DNA of 64,000 nucleotides from a bacterium. Its GTDB lineage: Bacteria; Myxococcota_A; Bradymonadia; Bradymonadales; Bradymonadaceae. The translations under genes and the position numbers were made by a program. Position 1 is the stretch's first letter; the number at the start of each line of letters is the position of its first letter. The notes beneath the pieces were generated by a model. It had not been told where the DNA came from. It did no database searches and was given only the letters and a program-made list of their open reading frames with translations. The stretch is taken from contig JAUIBR010000030.1 of assembly GCA_030427705.1 (NCBI GenBank), positions 1-64,000 on the forward strand. Reading direction: 5' to 3'. Shown here piece by piece: positions 55,333-64,000 of the stretch.

Positions 55333-58300
55333 CTACGCAGGAAGTTTGCTCGGGCGCCCCGAAAGACCGACTTCGTAGCGCAGCTGCAGGAAGTCATCGC
55401 TGAGTGCGAAGGCGATGAGGTCTTCTACGATTGCGGAGTTGCGCAGGCGCTTCTGAGACGTCGTGTCGGCCAGGTCAGACAACCAGCCTTCCACCTTCAA
55501 GCTTGCGCCCAGCGCGCTCACCACATTGCCGCAGCAGATGAGGCCCGCACGAGCCGCCATCACGCGAATAGCTTCTGGCCACGCTTCACAGTGAACGTCG
55601 TGGATATTGACCTCGCAGGCCTCCACGGCTGATGCGATGCGACGGCGCGTCACCGCATGGAATGGACCCGAGAGCTGCATCGCGAAGTCTTGGCTCTGTG
55701 CGTCGACTCGATCCGAGAAGCCCTGCCCCGTCTGCTTCAATACCGCGCCTTCGGCGAGGTGCCAGACTTGGCGTCCGTCGACATGGGTCAACGAGGCCAT
55801 CTGCGACCAGGCCAAGGCTGCTGCCCAACCCGCGACGAAACGAAGCTCGGCTGCGCTGCCGTTGGTCAATAGCTCGTTCGAAATCCAGACTTCTGGCGTC
55901 GAATCGTTGAAGACCAAGGGGATGTCGATGCTATCGCCTTCCATCACCTTGACCCGCTTGAATCCAAACAGTGCGAAGCCATCCGCGAAGTACCCAAGGA
56001 CCTTGCTGTCCCGGACCTTCTCGCCCTGAAGCGCTTTGCGCTGTGGAAGCGCGTCTGCCCACGTTTTGTCTGCAAGCGGCATGGTCTGTCGAAGCACGTC
56101 AAACACGCCGTTCTGAAGCGCCTTCGGCAGCAACGACGAAGCCGCTGACTCTGGCGACAACGCGCGGCTTGGGCTGACCTTGACTCGACCCGACTCACGC
56201 TGCTCAACTTCGCAACCGAGAGCGTTCAGGATATCTCGAGCAACACGCGCACGGTCATGCGCATGAACTCTATCGCTCAGCTCAACCAGCCCGCGGTAGG
56301 TCGATGGTTCAAATGGCTCTTCCGTCGCGAGTTCCCGGAACGTCGACAACGCTTCCGTTTCCCGGCCAGCAACGCGCGAGAGCGCGAAACCCAGGCGGCG
56401 GCGGTAGTGAAGCTGCATGTCCCCTTTCGTGAGGCTAATCAGCTCACGATACAGGCGCGCGGCTTCCTCTGGCCAATTGACGTCTTCATCAATCGACTCC
56501 GCAGCGCGGCCCAGGATTGCGATCTTGGTGGCGCGTGGTGCGTCTTCCGCAAATGCCTCCAGCTGCTTGCAGCAGTCCTGAAGCTCGTCCAAATCAATCG
56601 CGAGCTCGATGAGCTGGTCGACTTCGTTGGTGTTATCGGGAAGCGCGCGCACCAACTTCCACTGAAGTGAATACGCAGAGCTCAAGTCTTCGAACGTGAA
56701 CCAGTTCAATCGCACCAGGGTCCGCCAGTCTTCCAACGAATCTTCGGTGGCTTTGAACGGCAGAATCTCTTGCAAGAGCGACGCAGCGCGGCTGGAGTCG
56801 CCATACTCGACATGCAATCGCGCCAGCTGGCGTTTCGCGTTGTAGAAGACCTCGTCTTCACCATCGAAATGCGCGACGTCTTCCAAAAGACGAACAGCCT
56901 CATCACCACGATTTGCCTCGACCATCAGCTCAGACAGTCGAAGCGCGGACGCCACGCGGTCCTCCAGGTCGGCGGTTTCGCTGTGAACCATCGTCTCGTA
57001 ATGCGTCGATTGGTAGCGAACGGCTGCATCAACATCTTCAGCGCCGGTGGCCACGCGGACCAGGTCGGTCAAGAATCCGGGGTTCTCGGTAATCTGCCAG
57101 CACTGCAGGAATGCTGTGCGAGCCGCTCCGAAATCGGACAGATGTTCTTCCAGGACGTTGGCGAGTTTCGCGAATAGGTATGCACGACGTGCGTCCGAGA
57201 TTTCCGGGAACGTCACGTGTGTCTCAAGCGCGAACCGCAGCAGTTCATATTGGTCCTGTGCTTCCAGCGCATCGTACAGACGGTCGAGGCACGGCGAATC
57301 TTGCACCGTAACGCCATTATCCGCTGGGAACGCCTGTTCAACAGCTTCCCGAAGAAGTGTAGCTGCGCGGCCACGGTCAACGTCTGCCCATTCGACAAAG
57401 CGAAGCACCCGTTGTTCCTGGCTGTCGCTGGCGTCAATCTCGTCGCGCATCCATGTGCTGTAGTCCTCGAGCACATCGGATTCACGCGCCTGAATCGCCC
57501 GCAGTCGGGCAACTTCATTCGAATTCACGATCACCGCATCGTCAGCCAACACGCTGGCCATCGAGGTCGCGATGACAAGCTGCCATGCGTCTTCGGGCGT
57601 CGTGTGTTCGTTCGCGGCTTCTGGCGGCATGTTCGCGATGAAGAACGCACGTTCGTCATCTTCCAAGATATCCGTCAGGTAGTGCGCCACCGAATCCCGC
57701 GTCTTCTCCAACGCGAACGTCGCGCCATGAGCGGTCAGTACGCGCTCCAATTCGCAGAGAGGATGGTCGACGCGAAGGTCCACCAGCTGCTTACGTTCGC
57801 TGGATGAGGCCATCGAAAGTCGAAGCACGGCTTGGTTTTCAGGATGCGTTTGGTCGCCGTGCGCACGGAAGGCCCGCGCTGCGTCGGGACATCCAGTCGC
57901 CCGCTCCTTCAAACGCGCCAGCATCAGGAAGTACGCATCGCGGCATTCCGACGACATCGTCGCCATCGTGAGGTGTTCCAGATGCGTTGCAAGCTCGCCA
58001 GGATTGACCGAGGCATCCGCCCAGGTACGGCCGATACCCGCCAACCAGTGTCGGTTGCCCGGCTCCATCTCGAGCGCTTTCAGGTAGCCAACATATGCAG
58101 CGGCTGATTTCCCAAGCTTCAACTCGTTGACCTGCGCAAGCGCGCCAATCCAAAGCGGTGCCCGCGTAAGCGCGACCAACTTCTTCATGGCCGCGGCCAC
58201 CTCAGTCCAGTTCTGCGTCTGCGTCGCCAATCGAAGCCAGCTGTGCACAACCTGTGCGTTCAGCGGTTCGACCTCAATAATCTGCCGATACATCGCCAGG

Positions 58301-60258
58301 GCGTCTTCGGCGCGGTTGAGCTGTTGCTCAAACACTTCCGCCATCGACCCCATCAAGCGCGCTTTTTCACGCTTGTCGTGGGTGTTCGCAATCTGCTGCG
58401 CGGTCATTTCAAGAATACCGTTCCAGCGCGCAGAACGTGAGTACAAGCGGCCCAAAAGCTCAAGCGCTGGCAAGAAGTCTGGCACGATGCTCAACGCCTC
58501 GTGCAGATATCGCTCGCCCTGCTCTGTTTCGCCCAAGTGGCTGAGCGCGATTTCGGCGTTTCGAACCAGAAGCGCGGCACGCTCGTCATTGTCTTCGATC
58601 TGCTCAAGCTCGCGGACGTTCAGAGAAACCAGTGCATTCCAGCGATTGGTCCCTGCATACAAACGGCCAAGAGCCGAGAACGCCTGTGGGTGGTCTGGGG
58701 CGAGATGAAGAATCTCTTCCCACGCGCCAATCGCCACTTCGACATTATGAAGGTGGTGTTCCGCAACGTGAGCAACCTTATCCAACAGGTACAGCTTTTG
58801 ACGGCGAGAGGTCGCAGTCGTAACCGAAGCGAGGAAGAGGTCAGCAAGCTCCGCATGGCGGTTTTGCTGGCCCATCACCCGTGCAGCCCCTTTCAAAGCC
58901 GGCAGGTAGTTTGGCTTGTAAGCCAGTGCCGCCTTGAAATGATCGAGCGCCAAACCGGGCTCACCACATCGAGTCTCATAGATTTCAGCGACCTGGAAGT
59001 GGCGACGCCAAACACTCGGCGCGCCTTCCAGTGCTTTGATTTCACGTTCAAACAGCGCCGCCAGCATCTGGAAGTTGCCCTGGCGCGCGTAGATGCGACC
59101 CAATGCACGCAATACCGTGGCATTATCCGGCTCAAGTTCAAGCGCTTCGCGATAGACTTCAGCTGCCGCCTCTTGAAGGTCTGCTTCCTGTTCGTACAAG
59201 CGCCCCAGTCGGTGCAACGCAAACGTGCGCGTTGCGGGGTCCAGGGAATCGTCTTCTAAAAAGACGCAAAGCTCGTCGATCAGCGACTGACGGTCGTGTG
59301 TCGAGTCAAAGTGTTCACTTCGCCAGTGCGCCACAACCGCGTCATCAGCGGCGTTTGGTGCATGTTCACCGAAGTTCTCCAAGCCCAGAACGACGTCGTT
59401 TTCAGGCGCGAGGGTTTCGCAGCGGCCCAGAGCGTCGATGGCAACTTCGCGCTCTCCGGCTTCGAAACTGAAGTAGGCAGCCGATTGATGGGTATCGTCG
59501 TCAGAACCAGCAATCGATACCTCAGCCAGAATGCTCGCCGCCGCCTTGCTATCGCGCAGGACGTGCGCCCAGAACCCAGCCAATGCTTTCAATGGAATCT
59601 TGTCGGCGTTTGGCAACTTCGGGTGGTCGATAAGCTGTTCGACAACCTCAAGCGCTTCATCGCGCTTGCCGGTTTCAGCCAGCACGTCGGCAGTCGTTGT
59701 CGCTGCGCGCCATGCCACGGTCACCGGCAGGTCATAAACGGATTGGGTCGTCGCATGGTTCAGCGACGTCAGGACGTCTTTGGGGTCATGATCCGCAATG
59801 TACTGAGCGTACGCTGCTTCGAACGCAAACAACGACGCAGTCTCGCCACCTTCCCGAGCTGCCCGACGCAGCACATCAATCTGACTTTCGAGGTCCCCTG
59901 AGTCTCGCAGGATGCGGCTCTGGATGGCCCAATCTGCTGCATTCAGGTCGAACTCACGCCGAATTTTGCCGTACTGGGAAATCGCCTTATCGGGGCGTCC
60001 CAAGGCGTCGTCGGCCAATGCAGCGGTCGTCATCGCGCGCTGTTTGACCTTGGCCGAGTCCGTAATGAGATGAACGTCTGAAAGTGCCGATTGTCGCATC
60101 GCCTCGACAACGTCGCGGCGTACCGCGGTTGCTTCAGGCGGACGAAACGCAGCTCGCCGCCCGCTTACATCGGTCGGGGGCATCTCCGTGTCGCCATGTC
60201 GTTTAAATCGTGCAGATCGCGTGGTTTCGGGGCTATCCGTGCCTCGGTTGGTTGCCAT
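55333..60258 (-). CDS. Very large tetratricopeptide-repeat protein
   Basis: A 1641-residue protein without a signal peptide, made mostly of TPR-type helical pairs. Examples are AAEVYREALELEPDNATVLRALGRIYARQGNF, ALDHFKAALAYKPNYLPALKGAARVM and ALAMYRQIIEVEPLNAQVVHSWLRLA. About 25 or more such units can be seen. The C-terminal 250 residues are not TPR and include ELRFVAGWAAALAWSQ, faintly like a degraded metallopeptidase region without HExxH. It is probably a cytoplasmic scaffold. AAGGAG precedes the ATG by 7 nt. It is downstream of the gluzincin gene. Confidence 0.8.
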   Translation of the reverse strand: MATNRGTDSPETTRSARFKRHGDTEMPPTDVSGRRAAFRPPEATAVRRDVVEAMRQSALSDVHLITDSAKVKQRAMTTAALADDALGRPDKAISQYGKIRREFDLNAADWAIQSRILRDSGDLESQIDVLRRAAREGGETASLFAFEAAYAQYIADHDPKDVLTSLNHATTQSVYDLPVTVAWRAATTTADVLAETGKRDEALEVVEQLIDHPKLPNADKIPLKALAGFWAHVLRDSKAAASILAEVSIAGSDDDTHQSAAYFSFEAGEREVAIDALGRCETLAPENDVVLGLENFGEHAPNAADDAVVAHWRSEHFDSTHDRQSLIDELCVFLEDDSLDPATRTFALHRLGRLYEQEADLQEAAAEVYREALELEPDNATVLRALGRIYARQGNFQMLAALFEREIKALEGAPSVWRRHFQVAEIYETRCGEPGLALDHFKAALAYKPNYLPALKGAARVMGQQNRHAELADLFLASVTTATSRRQKLYLLDKVAHVAEHHLHNVEVAIGAWEEILHLAPDHPQAFSALGRLYAGTNRWNALVSLNVRELEQIEDNDERAALLVRNAEIALSHLGETEQGERYLHEALSIVPDFLPALELLGRLYSRSARWNGILEMTAQQIANTHDKREKARLMGSMAEVFEQQLNRAEDALAMYRQIIEVEPLNAQVVHSWLRLATQTQNWTEVAAAMKKLVALTRAPLWIGALAQVNELKLGKSAAAYVGYLKALEMEPGNRHWLAGIGRTWADASVNPGELATHLEHLTMATMSSECRDAYFLMLARLKERATGCPDAARAFRAHGDQTHPENQAVLRLSMASSSERKQLVDLRVDHPLCELERVLTAHGATFALEKTRDSVAHYLTDILEDDERAFFIANMPPEAANEHTTPEDAWQLVIATSMASVLADDAVIVNSNEVARLRAIQARESDVLEDYSTWMRDEIDASDSQEQRVLRFVEWADVDRGRAATLLREAVEQAFPADNGVTVQDSPCLDRLYDALEAQDQYELLRFALETHVTFPEISDARRAYLFAKLANVLEEHLSDFGAARTAFLQCWQITENPGFLTDLVRVATGAEDVDAAVRYQSTHYETMVHSETADLEDRVASALRLSELMVEANRGDEAVRLLEDVAHFDGEDEVFYNAKRQLARLHVEYGDSSRAASLLQEILPFKATEDSLEDWRTLVRLNWFTFEDLSSAYSLQWKLVRALPDNTNEVDQLIELAIDLDELQDCCKQLEAFAEDAPRATKIAILGRAAESIDEDVNWPEEAARLYRELISLTKGDMQLHYRRRLGFALSRVAGRETEALSTFRELATEEPFEPSTYRGLVELSDRVHAHDRARVARDILNALGCEVEQRESGRVKVSPSRALSPESAASSLLPKALQNGVFDVLRQTMPLADKTWADALPQRKALQGEKVRDSKVLGYFADGFALFGFKRVKVMEGDSIDIPLVFNDSTPEVWISNELLTNGSAAELRFVAGWAAALAWSQMASLTHVDGRQVWHLAEGAVLKQTGQGFSDRVDAQSQDFAMQLSGPFHAVTRRRIASAVEACEVNIHDVHCEAWPEAIRVMAARAGLICCGNVVSALGASLKVEGWLSDLADTTSQKRLRNSAIVEDLIAFALSDDFLQLRYEVGLSGRPSKLPA

Positions 60259-60303
60259 TCCCTAGCTCCTTGTCCGCCGTCCTTGGCGGTGACTTGCGTC
60301 AGC

Positions 60304-61269
60304 TCAGTTTTCGCCGGGCAACGGATATCGAGACTCGTCGTAGTCCCATCCGTCCCCTGCTTCGTCCATAGCCATGGACGCTAACTTCTTTGAAGTGCGG
60401 TGTCGCCGCACCCCAAACGCTACAAGGAAAAGTAATGACGCGCCAAAAAATAGGATCATCTCGTCTGCAAAAACTGCCCAGATGCTGACGTTGGACTCCA
60501 GACCGCTCTTCCATTTGGCTTCGACGACCGCGACAGAATGCCCTGTCTGGTGCTTAAATGCTGTATCAAACGACTTTCCACGTCGTACATCCGCCAGAAT
60601 CTCAGCGAAGATTTCATCACCGAATTCTTTCTGAATGTGGTTCACGAAGTGATAGCTCTGCGCATACGCCAGTGACACCGACTGTTGGTGCGGCGGAAAC
60701 GAGTTCGTAAGGTCAGCAAACGGCTGCAGGGTTCCCATCGCCGCGCCCTTGGACAGGACATCGCTACGCTCTGCATCCCACTCTTCCGCGTGTTTGATGG
60801 CGTAGCCTTCGTGGAACCAACGCGGCATCCGTTTGTATCCTGCAGCGACGTCGACCGCTACGTGGGCGAGCTCGTGCTGAAGTGTGTCAACCAGGTCGAC
60901 TGGAGCACCGCCCTTCCCGGCGCCATTCAGGATCAAAACGGTCTTCTGATTACTCAGCGAAAGCCCGACAGCCCATTCGGGCGCGCGGTTCGGAATCTCG
61001 TGCCATGTGAAATAGTCAGGAATGCGTTTGACGACCCAGACATCCACAGGCGCCAGATTCGGAACACCAAGATTCTTCTGCAGCTTCTGGATGTCGTCCG
61101 TAAGGTCAGCCCGCATCTTATCGACAGCGGGCTGAAACGGCTTCGGATAGTGGTAGGTGATTCCCGCCTCGGTCATCGAGGTCAGGTTGTCGGGCATCTT
61201 CGCTTGCAGTGGCGCCGCGAATAGCAGCGTAATCAACAACGCCGCGAGTATCGTCTTTAGAGCATTCAT
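60304..61269 (-). CDS. Exported or membrane-anchored MA-clan (gluzincin) peptidase
   Basis: A 321-residue protein. The signal segment (MNALKTILAALLITLLFAAPLQA) is followed by a peptidase-like domain with the zinc motif HELAH (in LQHELAHVAVD). The downstream acid is probably in PRWFHEGYA. A C-terminal transmembrane segment (MILFFGASLLFLVAFGV) is followed by a charged cytoplasmic tail. A longer start at 61287 exists, but it lies inside a long hairpin and neither has a clear ribosome site. The substrate is unknown; it may process envelope proteins. Confidence 0.78.
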   Translation of the reverse strand: MNALKTILAALLITLLFAAPLQAKMPDNLTSMTEAGITYHYPKPFQPAVDKMRADLTDDIQKLQKNLGVPNLAPVDVWVVKRIPDYFTWHEIPNRAPEWAVGLSLSNQKTVLILNGAGKGGAPVDLVDTLQHELAHVAVDVAAGYKRMPRWFHEGYAIKHAEEWDAERSDVLSKGAAMGTLQPFADLTNSFPPHQQSVSLAYAQSYHFVNHIQKEFGDEIFAEILADVRRGKSFDTAFKHQTGHSVAVVEAKWKSGLESNVSIWAVFADEMILFFGASLLFLVAFGVRRHRTSKKLASMAMDEAGDGWDYDESRYPLPGEN

Positions 61270-61271
61270 CG

Positions 61272-61311
61272 CTAGTTTGATATCCATCCAGTGAGGATGG
61301 ATTCAAACTAG
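61272..61311. promoter_or_regulatory. Long near-perfect inverted repeat at the peptidase gene start
   Basis: Arms 61272-61289 and 61295-61311 are complementary over 17 bp with one unpaired base and a 5-nt loop (AGTGA). The outer ends are CTAG. It contains the ATG at 61287 and ends 2 nt before the ATG at 61269. It would fold into a strong RNA hairpin or serve as a dimer operator. It lacks a U-run, so it is not an ordinary terminator. Confidence 0.65.
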
Positions 61312-61332
61312 ACGCGATGTGCGATTCGGCTA

Positions 61333-61530
61333 GTTCGCGGCGTTCGCCGCTCAGAATTCGCGCTGCGCGCTCAGAGTTCGCTTCGCTCAGAGCTCGCTTC
61401 GCTCAGATCTGAGGGAGCAAAGCACCCGAGTTCTGAGGCCGAAGGCCGAATTCTGAGGCCGAAGGCCGAATTCTGAGGGAGCAAAGCACCCGAGTTCTGA
61501 GGCCGAAGGCCGAATTCTGAGGCCGAAGGC
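61333..61530. repeat. Modular mini-hairpin array V
   Basis: The constant word CTCAGARTTCG (or its complement) alternates with small hairpins: GCGGCG-TT-CGCCGC, CGCGCTGCGCG, GCTTCGC, GGGAGC...CACCC and GGCC-GAA-GGCC (four times). Orientation flips at the palindrome TCAGATCTGA near 61408. The array runs straight into the divIVA stop codon. Confidence 0.85.
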
Positions 61531-62037
61531 CTAGAACGGTTCGGCAGCCGTCTCGGTAACGATGTCTTCGTCTTCGATGACTTCGGACTCAAGCGTGCCA
61601 AACTCATCGACGAGGCGGCGATGAGCTTCCAGGAGCGCGCGAAGTTCGGCCTCAAACCGGATGCGTTGCTGTCGGACTTGAACCAGGTCGTGGCGCATTT
61701 GAGCGAGCTCGCTCTCGGTGTCGGCAAGGATACGCTCGGCCCGAAGCTCGGCTTCGGCGATGATGAGCTCGGCATCGCGCTTGGCCTGATGGCGCAGCTC
61801 TTCAGCCATATTCTTCGCCATGTCCAATGCGTCGTGCAGGCTGCGGTCGCGCCTGCGGTATTCTTTGAGTTCCTGCTCGCGAGCAGCAGCTTCGCGGGTC
61901 AGACGTTTGATCTCGTCGTGGGCTTGGTCCCAATCGCGGGCCATGCCATCCAGAAACTCTCGAACTTGGTCGGGGTCATACCCGCGGAAACGGGCTTCGA
62001 ATTGCTGTTGCAGAATATCGTCGCTGCTGAATTTCAT
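61531..62037 (-). CDS. DivIVA-domain protein
   Basis: A 168-residue protein starting MKFSSDDILQQQFEARFRGYDPDQVREFLD, the DivIVA lipid-binding N-terminus. A long coiled coil follows (about 40-150, rich in Glu/Arg/Ala heptads). It is likely a curvature-sensing scaffold in septum placement or cell polarity. GGAGG lies 5 nt before the ATG, so the upstream Met is not used. It follows proC in the order yggS-proC-divIVA seen in many bacteria. Confidence 0.9.
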   Translation of the reverse strand: MKFSSDDILQQQFEARFRGYDPDQVREFLDGMARDWDQAHDEIKRLTREAAAREQELKEYRRRDRSLHDALDMAKNMAEELRHQAKRDAELIIAEAELRAERILADTESELAQMRHDLVQVRQQRIRFEAELRALLEAHRRLVDEFGTLESEVIEDEDIVTETAAEPF

Positions 62038-62133
62038 ATCTGCCTCCGTGGCTCTGGAGGCCATGATAAAGCAGGTTCAGCGGATGGACAGTTTTTCCTT
62101 AGTAAGACGATAAGGGAGCTGAGGCAGTAAGGT

Positions 62134-62934
62134 CTAGGACTCAGCGCTTAGCTCACGGGAGCGCTCAGCGGAAGCTTTCACGGCCGAAATGAGGGCTGCT
62201 CTAAAACCGGCGTCTTCCAGTGCGCTGAGACCTGCAATCGTGGTCCCGCCGGGTGAGGCGACCGCGTCTTTCAACGCGGCTGTGTGTTGGTCACTTTCCT
62301 GCGCCAGCTTGCCGGCCCCAATGATCGTGTGGATCGCCAGAGTCACTGCGGTTGTGCGGTCCAGACCCACCAACACGCCACCGTCCGCCAACGCCTCAAT
62401 CGCGGTGAACACGTAGGCGGGTCCACTCCCGCTGATGGCGGTCAGACCGTCGAATTCGGACTCTTTCTTCAGTACGACGACTTCGCCGACCGCATGCAGG
62501 AGCTCCTCGATAGCGTCCACCTTTGCGTGTCCGAAGTGGACACCGGTGATTCCCGCGCCCACCAACGCCGGCGTATTGGGCATGCAGCGCACGACGCGTG
62601 GTCCAGAACCAATCGCTTCTTCGATGTCTTGCACGCGCAGGCCCGCAGCCAAACTCAATACAACATCATCGTTGGTGAAACTGAACGACGTCATCGCTCG
62701 ACGCACTTGGTTCGGTTTGACCGCAATAACAAACAAGCGCGGCACCGCACCGGGAAGTTCGGTCTTTGCACCAAGCGATTTGCACAGCGCGTCCGCTTTG
62801 TCCGTGTCCACATCGACGCAGCTCAGTCGCTCGCCCTTCAAGACGCCGGCTTTGACCGCCCCCGAAATCAAGGCGCTCCCCATCCGGCCGCAGCCAACCA
62901 ATACAACGTGAAAGTCTGCCAGGGTCTTGTTCAT
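62134..62934 (-). CDS. proC: Pyrroline-5-carboxylate reductase
   Basis: A 266-residue enzyme. The Rossmann motif is VGCGRMGSALISGAVK, then IAVKPNQ, and a central VRCMPNTPALVGAGITG. The C-terminal signature is TAISGSGPAYVFTAIEALADGGV ... VASPGGTTIAGLSALE. It reduces pyrroline-5-carboxylate to proline with NAD(P)H. The start overlaps the upstream stop by 4 bp. It lies in the usual operon with the PLP-binding protein and divIVA. Confidence 0.94.
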   Translation of the reverse strand: MNKTLADFHVVLVGCGRMGSALISGAVKAGVLKGERLSCVDVDTDKADALCKSLGAKTELPGAVPRLFVIAVKPNQVRRAMTSFSFTNDDVVLSLAAGLRVQDIEEAIGSGPRVVRCMPNTPALVGAGITGVHFGHAKVDAIEELLHAVGEVVVLKKESEFDGLTAISGSGPAYVFTAIEALADGGVLVGLDRTTAVTLAIHTIIGAGKLAQESDQHTAALKDAVASPGGTTIAGLSALEDAGFRAALISAVKASAERSRELSAES

Positions 62935-63602
62935 TGATAGTTCCTTGCACCAAAAATCGCGGTGCCCACGCGGATGATCGTCGCGCCTTCAGCGATGGCG
63001 GCTTCAAAATCAGATGTCATCCCCATCGAAACCGTCCAATCGGGATGGCCTTGTGCCAGTGACTTCATCGTCCGGAAGTGACCTTGAGTTGTCTCGATTG
63101 GCTCATCAAACGGGGGAATCGTCATAATGCCAGCGACTTGAACTTCTGGAAACTCTGCCGCGGTTTCCAAGAATTCTTCAAGTTCTTCGGGCTCAATCCC
63201 ACCTTTGGCCAGGTCGTTCCCGGTGTTGATCTGCACCAAGATTTTCTGTGGTTCATCAAGCCGTTTGCTCAGCTCCTTGAGCTGCTTGCGGCGATAAATG
63301 GAATGAATCAGGTGGACGTTCCCCGCCAGGTATTTGCACTTATTGGATTGCAGGACGCCGATGAAATGCCAGCGGATGTCATTGGGCAAAAATTCAGCTT
63401 TGTCCTGCCACTCCTGAACGTAGTTCTCTCCAAAATCCCGGTGCCCTGCGTCGTACAAGGCTTGGATGTCAGCGACCGGCTTGGTCTTACTCACCGCGAC
63501 AAGCGTTACCTCAGAGGGGTCTCGACCTGCGGCCTCACAGGCAGCATTGATTCGAGCCTGAATGCCCTCAAGATTCTGTACCAGTTCGTCTTCGCGGCTC
63601 AT
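62931..63602 (-). CDS. YggS/PLPBP family pyridoxal-phosphate homeostasis protein
   Basis: A 223-residue protein with [34 protein letters not shown] (PLP Lys in SKTKP). [25 protein letters not shown] follows, then [19 protein letters not shown] and a terminal [27 protein letters not shown]. It binds PLP but has no known enzyme activity and controls vitamin B6 and amino-acid pools. The start overlaps the maf stop by 4 bp. Confidence 0.93.
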   Translation of the reverse strand: MSREDELVQNLEGIQARINAACEAAGRDPSEVTLVAVSKTKPVADIQALYDAGHRDFGENYVQEWQDKAEFLPNDIRWHFIGVLQSNKCKYLAGNVHLIHSIYRRKQLKELSKRLDEPQKILVQINTGNDLAKGGIEPEELEEFLETAAEFPEVQVAGIMTIPPFDEPIETTQGHFRTMKSLAQGHPDWTVSMGMTSDFEAAIAEGATIIRVGTAIFGARNYQ

Positions 63603-64000
63603 TCGTCGTCCTTGAAGGGAAAGCCGCTAACACCACCAAGTTCCCTGAGGCTAGCCACAACTTCGGTCAACGGCAGACCGACCACACAGGTATATGAGCC
63701 TTCAATTCCATCGACCAGAACACTCGCCAGGCCTTGAATCCCATACGCTCCGGCCTTGTCCATCGGCTCGCCAGATGCGACGTAGCGGCGAATCGTATCA
63801 TCGTCGAGCGACCGAAAGCGAACCTTCGTGGTCACCGCTTCGGAGTGCCGTTTCTGACCGTCGCGTGACACCCAGTAGAACGCCGTCACCACGTTGTGAA
63901 CGGTGTCGCTGAGCTGCTTGATCATGCGAAATGCATCGTCAGCGTCCGAGGGCTTTTCCAAGACCTCGCCGTCAAGCTCAACAATCGTGTCCGCGGCCAA
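63599..64000 (-). CDS. maf: Maf-like nucleotide pyrophosphatase (partial)
   Basis: 133 codons, cut at the 5' end by the window edge. The visible part begins within AADTIVELDGEVLEKP (catalytic Asp and the KP motif), then VVTAFYWVSRDG, EAVTTKVRFR and DKAGAYGIQG, all Maf signatures. It hydrolyses non-canonical nucleoside triphosphates. The apparent TTG at the edge is not a start. It heads the maf-yggS-proC-divIVA unit. Confidence 0.9.
   Translation of the reverse strand: MAADTIVELDGEVLEKPSDADDAFRMIKQLSDTVHNVVTAFYWVSRDGQKRHSEAVTTKVRFRSLDDDTIRRYVASGEPMDKAGAYGIQGLASVLVDGIEGSYTCVVGLPLTEVVASLRELGGVSGFPFKDDE

Overview
The window is 64 kb of chromosome from a Gram-negative, probably aerobic bacterium. 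It most resembles the Myxococcota/Bradymonadota (former deltaproteobacterial) lineages. The clues are many Asp/Asn/Gly/Cys-rich low-complexity lipoproteins, delta-60-repeat and [10 protein letters not shown]-type Cys-motif lipoproteins, a CarF/PEDS1-type plasmalogen desaturase, a fused isobutyryl-CoA mutase and a small KRKQSLYFP protein. This placement is inferred from protein style, not from a marker gene. I saw no rRNA, tRNA, CRISPR array, transposase or prophage genes. The window starts in intergenic DNA and ends inside maf.

Region by region. 0-1.6 kb: a three-gene split HipA locus (hipB-hipS-hipT, HipBST type). 1.6-5.8 kb: minus-strand hypotheticals, a Cys-rich lipoprotein and a METTL25/RRNAD1-like methyltransferase operon. 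6-17 kb: a delta-60 lipoprotein, a DUF2293 protein, a P1B-type ATPase, a CarF/PEDS1 desaturase, a double-GAF protein, a universal stress protein, four odd lipoproteins (Cys-rich, Arg/Asn/Ser-rich and two Asn-Asn-Ser repeat proteins) and an allantoinase. 17-23 kb: nitrogen assimilation (gltB, amt). 23-33 kb: slyD, a large carboxypeptidase-regulatory-like repeat protein, biotin carboxylase plus biotin carrier protein, murD with an Mpl/MurC-like ligase, and a CBM9-like lipoprotein. 33-41 kb: der and era GTPases, two lipoproteins and icmF. 41-48 kb: intergenic repeat arrays and a complete SUF iron-sulfur cluster operon (Rrf2 regulator-sufBCDSU-nfu). 48-55 kb: maeB-ligA-REC/histidine kinase, then a lipoprotein flanked by 76-bp direct repeats. 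55-64 kb: a giant TPR protein, a membrane-anchored gluzincin, divIVA, proC, the PLP-binding protein and partial maf.

Metabolically, IcmF, the biotin-dependent carboxylase parts and malic enzyme fit branched or odd acyl-CoA and C4/C3 metabolism. Amt and GltB handle ammonium assimilation. The SUF operon serves Fe-S proteins such as GltB.

Non-coding structure is the most unusual part. Three intergenic arrays share one repeat family, and a fourth array has the same architecture with a different word: a constant word alternates with tiny interchangeable hairpins. Four convergent gene pairs share a single CTAG as both stop codons. One divergent pair (era/lipoprotein) appears to share CATG as both start codons. 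A long near-perfect hairpin sits at the start of the gluzincin gene. An 18-bp inverted repeat lies just upstream of the Rrf2/SUF regulator.
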